From the NCBI GenBank assembly GCA_051418055.1, contig JBPRGH010000137.1, positions 124,001-188,000 on the forward strand: a stretch of 64,000 nucleotides of DNA. Direction: 5' to 3'. Shown here piece after piece: positions 17,796 to 25,479 of this stretch; the first letter of the stretch is position 1; the number at the start of each line of letters is the position of its first letter. The notes beneath the pieces are model-generated. The model made no database searches. It saw nothing but the letters and a program-made list of their open reading frames with translations, and was not told the DNA's origin. This DNA is from JBPRGH01 sp051418055. GTDB lineage: Bacteria; Bacteroidota; Bacteroidia; Cytophagales; Cyclobacteriaceae. The position numbers and the translations under genes were made by a program.

Positions 17796-19787
17796 ATGAA
17801 CCGAATAATAACGTTACTTTTCTCATTATTTCTACTGTCTTTAGTTACAGCAGAAGTTAACGCACAAAAATTACCTTTCCAGGGTAGGTTGCTTCAGAAC
17901 AACAATCCGGTGAACGATACACTGGAGATGACATTCTCAATTGATAGTATCGCATGGACCGAAACTCATCCGGCAGTTCCTATTTCTGATGGATTATATG
18001 CTGTAGTTCTTGGAGAAGTTAATCCACTTCCTAAAGATCTTTTTAGTGGATTTACAGAGCATACGCTAAATATAACTATAGGAGGGGTTTCTCTAACACC
18101 TGTTCAAGTTTACCCTGCTCTATCTGAAATGAGCACACGTTATTCTGCTTTCGGATCACAGCAAAAAGGAGATACTGCAGTTTATTATGAAATTACCGGT
18201 GGAGCAGACAGCCTCCAATATTTTGGATTACGAACTAATGCAACTACAGCCGGGTCAAATATTGGTACTTATGGTAAAGCAACATCTCAAACAGGCACTT
18301 CTTTACAGGTGGGCTCCTGGGGAAGATCTGATGGTACCGGTGTTGGGTCTCATTATGGTGTTGTCGGTCAGGCTAATAGCCAGGGTAAAAATAATATTGG
18401 TGTTTTTGGTAGTGGTTCTGGTGCAGGAGATGGTTCTACTGGTATAGGTACAGGTTCTTATAATACAGGAGTAAGCGCAAGTGCCAGCGGAAATGCCTGG
18501 GGGAATACAGGAGTGTTTGGAAACGTCACGGGTACACAGGGAGTGGATAACATCGGTGTCGTAGGATGGAGTTCAGCTGGAACAGATACGACAGAAAATA
18601 AAGGTATACTCGGCTGGGCAAAAGGAATTGGTATAAATAAAGGTGTAATGGGCATTGCAACCGGAGGTGTTGAAAACTGGGCCGGATGGTTCGAAGGTAA
18701 TGTAAAGGTATTGGATGGTTCTATGATTGCCGGAACGTTGGCAGATAATAGAAATACCCAAATTAAAGCTAGTGGATTGAATTTATCAGGTCCTTCCACT
18801 CAGGCAATGAGTATAGGATTTAAGGATTGGGATAATCCTAATTTAGGTTTCATCCATATATATGATACAGCTTTTGCGCCTATGGTTCAGCTCCAGACTA
18901 ATTACAAAAATACTTTTCAGGAGGGGGTTTTAAATTTAAGAACAAATGAAGATGGAAGAAATATCGGCTTAAGCCCTACTGAAATTTTAATTCATGGACC
19001 AAATTCACCAAATGTTCAACTAGGGGGAAAACATTGGGAAAATATGAATCTGGCTAACCTGGGTATGTTTGGAAGTATTCCTGATGGAGGAGGTTGGTAT
19101 TTCACTGGGGTTAATTTGGTTGTTAATTCTGATGGTGTGGATAAAGAATGGGGTAATCTCTCACTCAACTATAATAATTCAACGAGTACTACGACTTCAC
19201 AAACTGCTGAATTAACGGGAAATCTTTTTGGCAGCAATGGGGGCGGTCTTATTTTAAGCTTCTTTGATGGTACTTCTACAATTAATAATATTCAATTAAA
19301 TGGTGCTGATGGAACTGCAAGTTTTGCAGGGCAGGTAACAGTCGAAGGGGGAACAGTAGTTACATCTGATAGAAGATATAAAGATAAGATCACGACGCTT
19401 GAAAATTCCCTTTCAAAAGTTAATGCTCTAAGAGGTGTAAGCTATACCATCAGGAAGAAGCCCGGGTTAGGTACTCAAATAGGAGTTATAGCCCAGGAGG
19501 TTGAAGAGGTTTACCCTGAATTCGTACATACAGATAAAGAAGGGTATAAGGCCGTAAATTATGCTCAAATGGTAGCTGTACTTATAGAGGCGGTAAAAGA
19601 GCTTAATACGAAAATTGCGGACCTGGAAAATCAAAATGCACAGCTTTCTAAAGAGAATAATTCACTTCAGGCTCAGCTTAAAGATCAGATGGATTCCCTG
19701 AATGATCGCCTTAAAGAAATAGAGAAGTTAATAAAAGGAGATGTAAAGGCTTCATCAGCAGATTCTTCTGAAACAGCAGGTAAATAA
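17796..19787 (+). CDS. Exported tail-fibre-like protein with C-terminal S74 intramolecular chaperone domain
   Basis: 663 residues. It starts with a signal peptide (to about residue 23, ANAQ-like cleavage), then repetitive Gly/Thr-rich beta sequence (100-500, many GVFG/GVVGQ-type turns). It ends in a Peptidase_S74 domain: SDRRYKDKI near 524-532, with Ser524 and Lys529 in the positions of the self-cleavage dyad known from phage endosialidases, then GVIAQEVEEVYPEFV and a coiled coil (600-645). These domains trimerise the fibre and then cut themselves off. It likely forms a trimeric surface or secreted fibre. It is followed directly by an LRR/T9SS gene. Confidence 0.88.
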   Translation: MNRIITLLFSLFLLSLVTAEVNAQKLPFQGRLLQNNNPVNDTLEMTFSIDSIAWTETHPAVPISDGLYAVVLGEVNPLPKDLFSGFTEHTLNITIGGVSLTPVQVYPALSEMSTRYSAFGSQQKGDTAVYYEITGGADSLQYFGLRTNATTAGSNIGTYGKATSQTGTSLQVGSWGRSDGTGVGSHYGVVGQANSQGKNNIGVFGSGSGAGDGSTGIGTGSYNTGVSASASGNAWGNTGVFGNVTGTQGVDNIGVVGWSSAGTDTTENKGILGWAKGIGINKGVMGIATGGVENWAGWFEGNVKVLDGSMIAGTLADNRNTQIKASGLNLSGPSTQAMSIGFKDWDNPNLGFIHIYDTAFAPMVQLQTNYKNTFQEGVLNLRTNEDGRNIGLSPTEILIHGPNSPNVQLGGKHWENMNLANLGMFGSIPDGGGWYFTGVNLVVNSDGVDKEWGNLSLNYNNSTSTTTSQTAELTGNLFGSNGGGLILSFFDGTSTINNIQLNGADGTASFAGQVTVEGGTVVTSDRRYKDKITTLENSLSKVNALRGVSYTIRKKPGLGTQIGVIAQEVEEVYPEFVHTDKEGYKAVNYAQMVAVLIEAVKELNTKIADLENQNAQLSKENNSLQAQLKDQMDSLNDRLKEIEKLIKGDVKASSADSSETAGK

Positions 19788-19808
19788 TTGAACAATAAAA
19801 CAGAAGCT

Positions 19809-21626
19809 ATGCGAAAGTTTATATATTGTTTATCGATCCTGATATCAGGAGTGCTTGTTGGACCTGCATCGGCTCAGGAGCATATGGGTCAAGTTAGCTC
19901 CCAGGGTGGAAAAAGATCGGAAGGTGGGGGTTATACTAATTTTTCTGTAATAGGCGGAGAGGTTGTAGAGCAGAATATTTCTGGGGGTGCGTATTCCGGA
20001 ATGGTTGGAATGGTTTTAAGCACAGCTTCTCTGAGAAGCGTCATACTTGAAGATTCATTGGTTTTAGTAGCTCTCTATAATTCTACAACGGGTAATGAAT
20101 GGACTGGTTCTGATAAGTGGCTTTCCTCTAATTTAAATCAGGGATGGCTAGGTGTAACTTTGGAGAATAGACGTGTCACGCAACTGTCATTGCCGGAAAA
20201 TAATATCTCAGGACGTATTCCTGCCGATATTACTTCCTTAGATAGCCTTTCATCCGTAGAGCTACAAAATAATCAAATAATAGCGCTCCCGGATATGGCT
20301 TCTCTGAGTAAGCTATCTCTCCTTGATGTTAGCGGTAATAAGTTAGAATTCGGTTCACTGGAAGCTAATGCCTCTATACCTGGTATAAATTATCAAAATC
20401 AGGATTCAGTCGGGCAGCCTCTTTATTTACTCATCCCAGTAGGTTCGGATACAACAGTACAGCTGCGAACATCAGGAACAGCTAATTCTTACCAGTGGTA
20501 CTATGACGGTCAGCCGATAACAGGTGCGACAAAGGATTCCGTCGGTATATGGGCAATAGACAGATCTAATATGGGTAAATATTATGCTGAGGTTTCCAAT
20601 TCCTTAGTGCCGGGTTTAACCCTTACGAGCAATTTCAAAGAAGTATTAGCTACGGCAACATTAAATGGGCAGGTACGATTATCTGATGCAACACCATTAC
20701 CTGAGGGGGAGGTGAAATTATTAAGAATAAGGGAAATCAACGGTTTTGATACAACCAATATTGCGGCAGTAGATGCTAATGGCTTTTACGAAATGGATTC
20801 TGTAATCCTTTATGATTACATATTTGTTGCAGTTGCGGATACGGTTAATTATCGTGATCATTTGCCCACTTATTATACAAATTCAATTTTCTGGGAAGAG
20901 GCTGATACCTTAAGAGTAGATGCGAACCTGAATGTTGATATTGATCTTGTGAAATTTGAGAATTTAACTTTAAATGGTGACGGTGTGATTACCGGTATTT
21001 TTGAAGAAGATGTTCCTGATAATGGAAGGGTCATGGTTCGGAAAAGGATAAAAAGCGCAGGGGTATCCGTTAGAAGGGGTGTAAGGTCAGGCAGGAAGAA
21101 TAATAATATAAATTCAAAAATGCTGCAGGAGTATGAGCCAGTAGCTTTTATTTATACTGATGAGAATGGTGAGTTCACATTTGAAAATCTTGAGCCTGAT
21201 ACCTACAGGATTAATTTTCAATATCCCGGTTATCCCATGGATACTGCTTCAGGAATAGACCTGGTTATTGGCGAAAGTTATCTGAATAAAAAATTATCGG
21301 TAGAGGCTTTGGTCCAGGATAATGTAATCAAGCTTGAGGCACAGACTGTCGTTGGTGTAGATCAAGAATTGGCTGCTCAAATAAGTGTATATCCAAATCC
21401 GGCAACCCGATTTGTTAATATTCATTTTGGTGACCTGGACCAAAATCAGATGGGTGTAAAATTATTTGATAATAAAGGTTCAGAAATAGCTATTCGCATG
21501 CAAAAGGAAAATAAGGATGTATCCCTGGACCTAAATGCTCTTCAGCATGGCATTTATATTTTGCAGATTTTTGATGAAAGCAGGAATGAGGTTATCAAAG
21601 TTTTCAAATTAGCAGTTTCAAAATAA
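19809..21626 (+). CDS. Secreted LRR protein with T9SS C-terminal sorting domain
   Basis: About 605 residues from the ATG at 19809, which gives a clean signal peptide (MRKFIYCLSILISG... ASAQ). Order: a short N-terminal domain, leucine-rich repeats with NEWTGSDKWLSSNLNQGWLGV and LSLPENNISGRIP (about 85-190), an Ig-like segment, two carboxypeptidase-regulatory-like beta modules (ENGEFTFENLEPDTYRI), and a type IX secretion sorting domain (VYPNPATRFVNIHF through LQHGIYILQIF). It is exported and probably attached to the cell surface. It lies 21 bases after the S74 gene, likely in one operon. Confidence 0.9.
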   Translation: MRKFIYCLSILISGVLVGPASAQEHMGQVSSQGGKRSEGGGYTNFSVIGGEVVEQNISGGAYSGMVGMVLSTASLRSVILEDSLVLVALYNSTTGNEWTGSDKWLSSNLNQGWLGVTLENRRVTQLSLPENNISGRIPADITSLDSLSSVELQNNQIIALPDMASLSKLSLLDVSGNKLEFGSLEANASIPGINYQNQDSVGQPLYLLIPVGSDTTVQLRTSGTANSYQWYYDGQPITGATKDSVGIWAIDRSNMGKYYAEVSNSLVPGLTLTSNFKEVLATATLNGQVRLSDATPLPEGEVKLLRIREINGFDTTNIAAVDANGFYEMDSVILYDYIFVAVADTVNYRDHLPTYYTNSIFWEEADTLRVDANLNVDIDLVKFENLTLNGDGVITGIFEEDVPDNGRVMVRKRIKSAGVSVRRGVRSGRKNNNINSKMLQEYEPVAFIYTDENGEFTFENLEPDTYRINFQYPGYPMDTASGIDLVIGESYLNKKLSVEALVQDNVIKLEAQTVVGVDQELAAQISVYPNPATRFVNIHFGDLDQNQMGVKLFDNKGSEIAIRMQKENKDVSLDLNALQHGIYILQIFDESRNEVIKVFKLAVSK

Positions 21627-21649
21627 AGTATCATTATTTAATATAAGAA

Positions 21650-21682
21650 AAGCTCCTTTACTCTTGTAAGGGGGCTTTTTTT
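21650..21682 (+). terminator. Rho-independent terminator after the LRR gene
   Basis: aagctcctttac pairs with gtaagggggctt over 12 bp (three G-U pairs) around a tctt loop, and a run of T follows. It begins 24 bases after the stop codon of the LRR/T9SS gene. Confidence 0.85.
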
Positions 21683-21722
21683 GTATTCTTCAAAAAAGAA
21701 TAAATTTAATCTATTGTAGTAC

Positions 21723-21744
21723 AAGCACTTATAATTTTGTGCTT
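21723..21744 (+). promoter_or_regulatory. Candidate operator-promoter with inverted repeat over a TAATTTTG box
   Basis: aagcac (21723-21728) and gtgctt (21739-21744) form a perfect 6-bp inverted repeat with a 10-base spacer. TAATTTTG at 21732-21739, which fits the -7 pattern TAnnTTTG, lies between and partly inside the arms. The site is 66 bases upstream of the Rieske oxidoreductase start. An overlapping repressor site is inferred. Confidence 0.4.
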
Positions 21745-21809
21745 ACATTTATCTGTTTAAGGCATAAACCAAGTCAATTAATTGATGTTGAATAGGAAAA
21801 GAGAAACCT

Positions 21810-23318
21810 ATGGAGACGAAAAGCACCTGGCAAAGAACAGCAAAAAAAGCACCTGAATTTCCACAGCTGAAAGAAGATATAACTGCGGATGTTGTAATTG
21901 TTGGCGCTGGCATAACCGGGCTTACACTTGCTTATCTTTTAAAAGGTTCAGGAAAGAAAATAGTTGTTTTAGAGGCAGATGAAATAGGCTCCGGAACAAC
22001 AGGTTTTTCAAGTAATCACCTGACAACACATATAGACTTCGGCTATAAAAATGTAAAAAATAAGTTTTCAGGAACAATAATGAAAACAGTGGCCGAATCT
22101 CGTGTCCAATCCATTGAATTACTGGAAGAGATTATTAAAAATGAGAATATCAGCTGTGACTTTATGCGCACGGATGGTTTTTTATATGCGGAAAAAGAAA
22201 AGAATTCTGAAGAAGCTTCCGAGGAATATAAGTATAGTACGGAAGCAGGTTTGCCTGTTGAAGAGAGCGATTCTTTCGGGCTTCCTTTTCAGGTGGACAA
22301 AGTTTATAAATATAAGGGGCAGGCTATTTTTAACACCCAGAAATTTTTAAATGGTTTGTCGGAAATTATTGATGAATGTGAATCTTGCGCTATTTATTGC
22401 CATACGGAAGCGACCTCTGTTGATAATACCAATAAAAGGGTAAAAACCCAGCATGGTTCTGTTGATGCTGAAAACATAGTACTTGCTACACATATCCCTC
22501 AGTTTATTAATATCCTGCAAACAATGGTGGTGCCGTATAGAAGTTATATGATCAGTGCGCAGCTTAAGGATGATAATTATCCTGAAGGGCTTTATTGGGA
22601 CAGCCAGGACCCCTACCATTACACCAGAACATATCAGCAGGGAAACGAGAAATGGCTTTTAGTAGGAGGGGCAGATCATGAAACTGGCCATGAGGAGAAT
22701 GAAAACCATTATAAGAAATTAGAAAAATATGTTAGGCGCCATTTTAATGTTCATAAGATAGAAAATAAATGGTCAGCACAATATTATGAGCCTGCGGACG
22801 GATTGCCATACATAGGGAAAAGCCCGTTCTCTAATGTTTTTGTAGCTACCGGTTTTTCAGGAGATGGATTAGTGTATGGTGTTTTATCTGCTATAATCCT
22901 GGAATCTGAAATAAATGGGAAGGAACATAAGTGGCTGAAAGCTTACGATGCCCGCAGATTTAAACCTGCCGCATCTGCAAAAGAATTTTTCCGGCATAAT
23001 ACTCATGTTGCCCAACATTTAATTACAGGGTTCTTCAAATCGGGAAACCTTGATGATATAAATCCGGGTGAGGGAAAAGTTATAACTTACGAAGGGCAGA
23101 AATATGCCGTTTCAAAAGATGATGATGGTAATCCGACTGCTGTTTCAGCAATTTGTCCGCATATGGGATGTGTTGTAAACTGGAATTCTGATGAAGAAAC
23201 CTGGGATTGCCCTTGCCATGGTAGCCGCTTCCATTCTACGGGCCGCCTGATTGAAGGTCCTGCGGTAAATGGCCTCGAGAGATTTGAGTTGGGTGAGAAT
23301 GAAAATGACCAGGAATAA
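21810..23318 (+). CDS. FAD-dependent oxidoreductase fused to a Rieske [2Fe-2S] domain
   Basis: 502 residues. The N-terminal DAO-type oxidoreductase has a dinucleotide-binding motif VVIVGAGITGLTLAYLL (residues 28-44), a VVLEADEIGSGTTGFSSNHLT stretch, and the substrate-side segment GLPYIGKSP and ATGFSGDGLVYG near 330-350. The C-terminal Rieske domain (about 400-495) has C449-x-H451 and C467-x2-H470 as cluster ligands, with C454 and C469 in the positions of the disulfide pair of bc-type Rieske proteins (CPHMGC and CPCHGS). No signal peptide is evident, so it is probably cytoplasmic. Substrate unknown; amine or amino-acid oxidation is typical for the DAO fold. Confidence 0.92.
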   Translation: METKSTWQRTAKKAPEFPQLKEDITADVVIVGAGITGLTLAYLLKGSGKKIVVLEADEIGSGTTGFSSNHLTTHIDFGYKNVKNKFSGTIMKTVAESRVQSIELLEEIIKNENISCDFMRTDGFLYAEKEKNSEEASEEYKYSTEAGLPVEESDSFGLPFQVDKVYKYKGQAIFNTQKFLNGLSEIIDECESCAIYCHTEATSVDNTNKRVKTQHGSVDAENIVLATHIPQFINILQTMVVPYRSYMISAQLKDDNYPEGLYWDSQDPYHYTRTYQQGNEKWLLVGGADHETGHEENENHYKKLEKYVRRHFNVHKIENKWSAQYYEPADGLPYIGKSPFSNVFVATGFSGDGLVYGVLSAIILESEINGKEHKWLKAYDARRFKPAASAKEFFRHNTHVAQHLITGFFKSGNLDDINPGEGKVITYEGQKYAVSKDDDGNPTAVSAICPHMGCVVNWNSDEETWDCPCHGSRFHSTGRLIEGPAVNGLERFELGENENDQE

Positions 23319-23334
23319 AAGGATTTTTCACGAT

Positions 23335-23388
23335 TTCAGGAGGTCACCCATTTTTTAAAATGAGTGTTACCCAGACTTACCTCCTGAA
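23335..23388. terminator. Large hairpin between convergent genes
   Basis: ttcaggaggt (23335-23344) pairs perfectly with acctcctgaa (23379-23388). The loop contains a nested stem cattttttaaaatg. Its position between the convergent Rieske-oxidoreductase and YceI genes suggests bidirectional termination, although T-runs are weak. Confidence 0.5.
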
Positions 23389-23394
23389 AAAGTA

Positions 23395-23961
23395 TTATTT
23401 TATAAAAGGCTCATAGGCGCATGTGACGGTTACATCAATTACTTTAGCAATATTATCTTTCACTACCGATGGTATTTTAATTTTAAAATCTGCGGGCTTA
23501 AGCTTAAATTTAGCGGTTGAGTTTATCTTTTCACCTTCTACAGTAACTATACCTTCCGTATTTATTTGCTGTGTTACTCCATGTATAGTCAGCAGCCCCG
23601 AAACCTCGGCTACGTATGAACCATCAATAGAAAAATCTATTTTATCAAAGTTAGAAATATGACCTTTAAAATATGCTTTTGGATGTTCGGCAGATTCCAT
23701 GAATTTTTCATTGAAATGCTCCTGCATTAGAGACTTTTTAAATTCAAAAGCCATAATTAAAACACTAAACTCCATATCACCATTCTTGGTATTTATTACG
23801 CTGGTAACGTTATAATTTCGCGCCTCAATATCTTCTATAGGTGTTGAAGAAAAGAAGGTGATATTCCCGCCCCGGGTATAAAAAATATTTTGAGCAATAG
23901 CCGAATCCAATGCGAAACAAGAAAATAAAATCAACCCGATTAAATGCTTTTTAAATGACAT
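23395..23961 (-). CDS. YceI-like periplasmic lipid-binding protein
   Basis: 188 residues with a signal peptide (MSFKKHLIGLILFSCFALDSAIAQ). The YceI lipocalin-like barrel is recognisable: EHFNEKFMESAEHPKAYFKGHI near 81-102, VSGLLTIHGVTQQI near 119-132, and KFKLKPADFKIKIPSVV near 150-166. Such proteins bind isoprenoid-type lipids in the periplasm. It is preceded in the same direction by a small OB-fold gene and a 51-codon ORF, forming a possible operon. Confidence 0.88.
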   Translation of the reverse strand: MSFKKHLIGLILFSCFALDSAIAQNIFYTRGGNITFFSSTPIEDIEARNYNVTSVINTKNGDMEFSVLIMAFEFKKSLMQEHFNEKFMESAEHPKAYFKGHISNFDKIDFSIDGSYVAEVSGLLTIHGVTQQINTEGIVTVEGEKINSTAKFKLKPADFKIKIPSVVKDNIAKVIDVTVTCAYEPFIK

Positions 23962-23973
23962 ATTCTATAAACT

Positions 23974-24438
23974 TTAATTTTCAATTGTGCTTTTAACCAA
24001 TACCACATCCATTAACTTTCCCGTACATAATCCTTTTATAATGACGTTATCACCTACATTTAAATTTTTATTATCATTATATTGTCTTAGCTGACATCGT
24101 ACTCCAAAATGTTGATTTACTTTTAGGGTTATTGAATAATTCAGGGAATCAATTCCTTCAATAGACGCTATCTCTCCGGATACAGAAATTATTTTATTTA
24201 AGTATTTCTTATTTGCTGCTTTTTCATCTTCTGTAAATTCAGCAAATAGCTGATAAGCATTAACCCGATAATCGGCATCACCGGTTACTATTTGAGATGA
24301 GGGTTTATTGAAAAAATTAATAGCAAACGAAAGAGCAGCAATAACTCCTAAGATTACGGAAATCGCTATATATTTTGTAACTGAATATTCAAGCCTGCTA
24401 CTTAAATAAATAGGATAATGATTATATGATTGATTCAT
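23974..24438 (-). CDS. Membrane-anchored OB-fold (tRNA_anti-like) protein
   Basis: 154 residues with one transmembrane helix (about 24-41, YIAISVILGVIAALSFAI). It continues with DYRVNAYQLFAEFTEDEKAANKKYLNKIISVSGEIASIE and GVRCQLR..NLNVGDNVIIKGLCTGKLMDVVLVKS, a beta-barrel pattern as in the tRNA_anti-like OB family of small exported proteins. It likely sits in the periplasm on a membrane anchor. It follows a 51-codon ORF that overlaps its start by 17 bases, and precedes the YceI gene by 12 bases. Function unknown. Confidence 0.72.
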   Translation of the reverse strand: MNQSYNHYPIYLSSRLEYSVTKYIAISVILGVIAALSFAINFFNKPSSQIVTGDADYRVNAYQLFAEFTEDEKAANKKYLNKIISVSGEIASIEGIDSLNYSITLKVNQHFGVRCQLRQYNDNKNLNVGDNVIIKGLCTGKLMDVVLVKSTIEN

Positions 24439-24577
24439 AATGACTGGTATATTCAGTTTTGTTTAGCTGTTTGGATCCTTCTGCTTTTTCGTTACCTGCG
24501 CTTATAACGGTAGCCAACAAATAAATAAAATATAAAAGCGCTGCGAAAAAATACATAACGGGGTTTGATCGTTTCAT
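24422..24577 (-). CDS. Small 51-residue membrane protein, unknown
   Basis: ATG at 24577, stop at 24422, minus strand. The translation has a basic start (MKRSNPVMY), one hydrophobic helix (residues about 8-26, FFAALLYFIYLLATVISA) and a polar tail. The end overlaps the start of the OB-fold gene by 17 bases, as in a co-translated pair. The three genes (small protein, OB-fold, YceI) then run in one direction. Too short for a family call; a chance open frame is possible, but the overlap and the helix support it. Confidence 0.5.
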   Translation of the reverse strand: MKRSNPVMYFFAALLYFIYLLATVISAGNEKAEGSKQLNKTEYTSHYESII

Positions 24578-24717
24578 AATGCTTAATTATTTGTTTCTAA
24601 CCTTAAATTATCCACAGGAAAGCGGGCAAACAATTAAAGTTTACTGAACAGGGAAAAGAAGTCTCCGAATCGGATAAAGAGGGGGCTGAATAAAAATTGG
24701 ATTATAGGATTTATAGT

Positions 24718-25479
24718 TTATTCTTTGCCTAAAAGCCACTCCTTAAAGACAGGCGAGCGGTCAGTGCTAACAATGGTTTCCATTGTTGATTCTGGTTGTA
24801 ATACAATTTTTACCCTTGATTTAGAGTAACTGTGCATGCTGTCTATAGCATTAATATTAATAATAAATTGCCTGTTGATCCTAAAGTAAAGTGATGGATC
24901 AAGGATATGCTCCAACTCTTCAAGGCTTTGATCAACGGGCCAGCGTTTACCATCCTTTGTGCATGCATGGGAAGTTTTATCTTCCGTATAGAAATAGGCA
25001 ATATTCTCAATATCCACCGCTTTCAGGGTATGGCCAAAACGTATTATTAACCGTTTTTGATATTTTGAATTAGCAGAATCCAGCGCTTCCAGCAGTTTAG
25101 AGTAATCGGGGACAGGAGTATCTTTTTGTAGCTTTTTAAATTTCGCAAGGCTTTCCTCCAGCTCGGCTTTTTTCAACGGCTTCAGCAGGTAATTAATGCT
25201 GTTGAATTTAAAAGCATTGATAGCATATTGATCATAAGCAGTAGTGAATATAATTGGGCAATGGACCTCTACATTTTTAAAAATATCAAAACTGTGGCCA
25301 TCGGCAAGGTGGATATCGGCAAATATAAGATCAGGAGTATTATTCTTTCTCAGCCACTTTACTGATCCTTCAACAGAGTCTGTAAAATCCATAATATGTA
25401 TAGAATCATCCAGCTGCTGGAGCATCTTCTTTAAACGCTCTGCTGCCATATCTTCATCTTCAATTATCAGTACATTCAT
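24718..25479 (-). CDS. LytTR-type response regulator
   Basis: 253 residues. The receiver domain (1-120) has the acidic pair at residues 7-9 (IEDED), phosphoacceptor Asp55 in FADIHLAD, a Thr in TTAYD and Lys in LLKPLKK. The LytTR DNA-binding domain (150-250) has RLIIRFGHTLKAVDIENIAYFYTEDK and a FRINRQFIININAI stretch. It binds direct repeats upstream of its targets in a phosphorylation-dependent way. It starts inside the stop of the sensor kinase gene (ATGA overlap), so the two form a pair. Confidence 0.95.
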   Translation of the reverse strand: MNVLIIEDEDMAAERLKKMLQQLDDSIHIMDFTDSVEGSVKWLRKNNTPDLIFADIHLADGHSFDIFKNVEVHCPIIFTTAYDQYAINAFKFNSINYLLKPLKKAELEESLAKFKKLQKDTPVPDYSKLLEALDSANSKYQKRLIIRFGHTLKAVDIENIAYFYTEDKTSHACTKDGKRWPVDQSLEELEHILDPSLYFRINRQFIININAIDSMHSYSKSRVKIVLQPESTMETIVSTDRSPVFKEWLLGKE

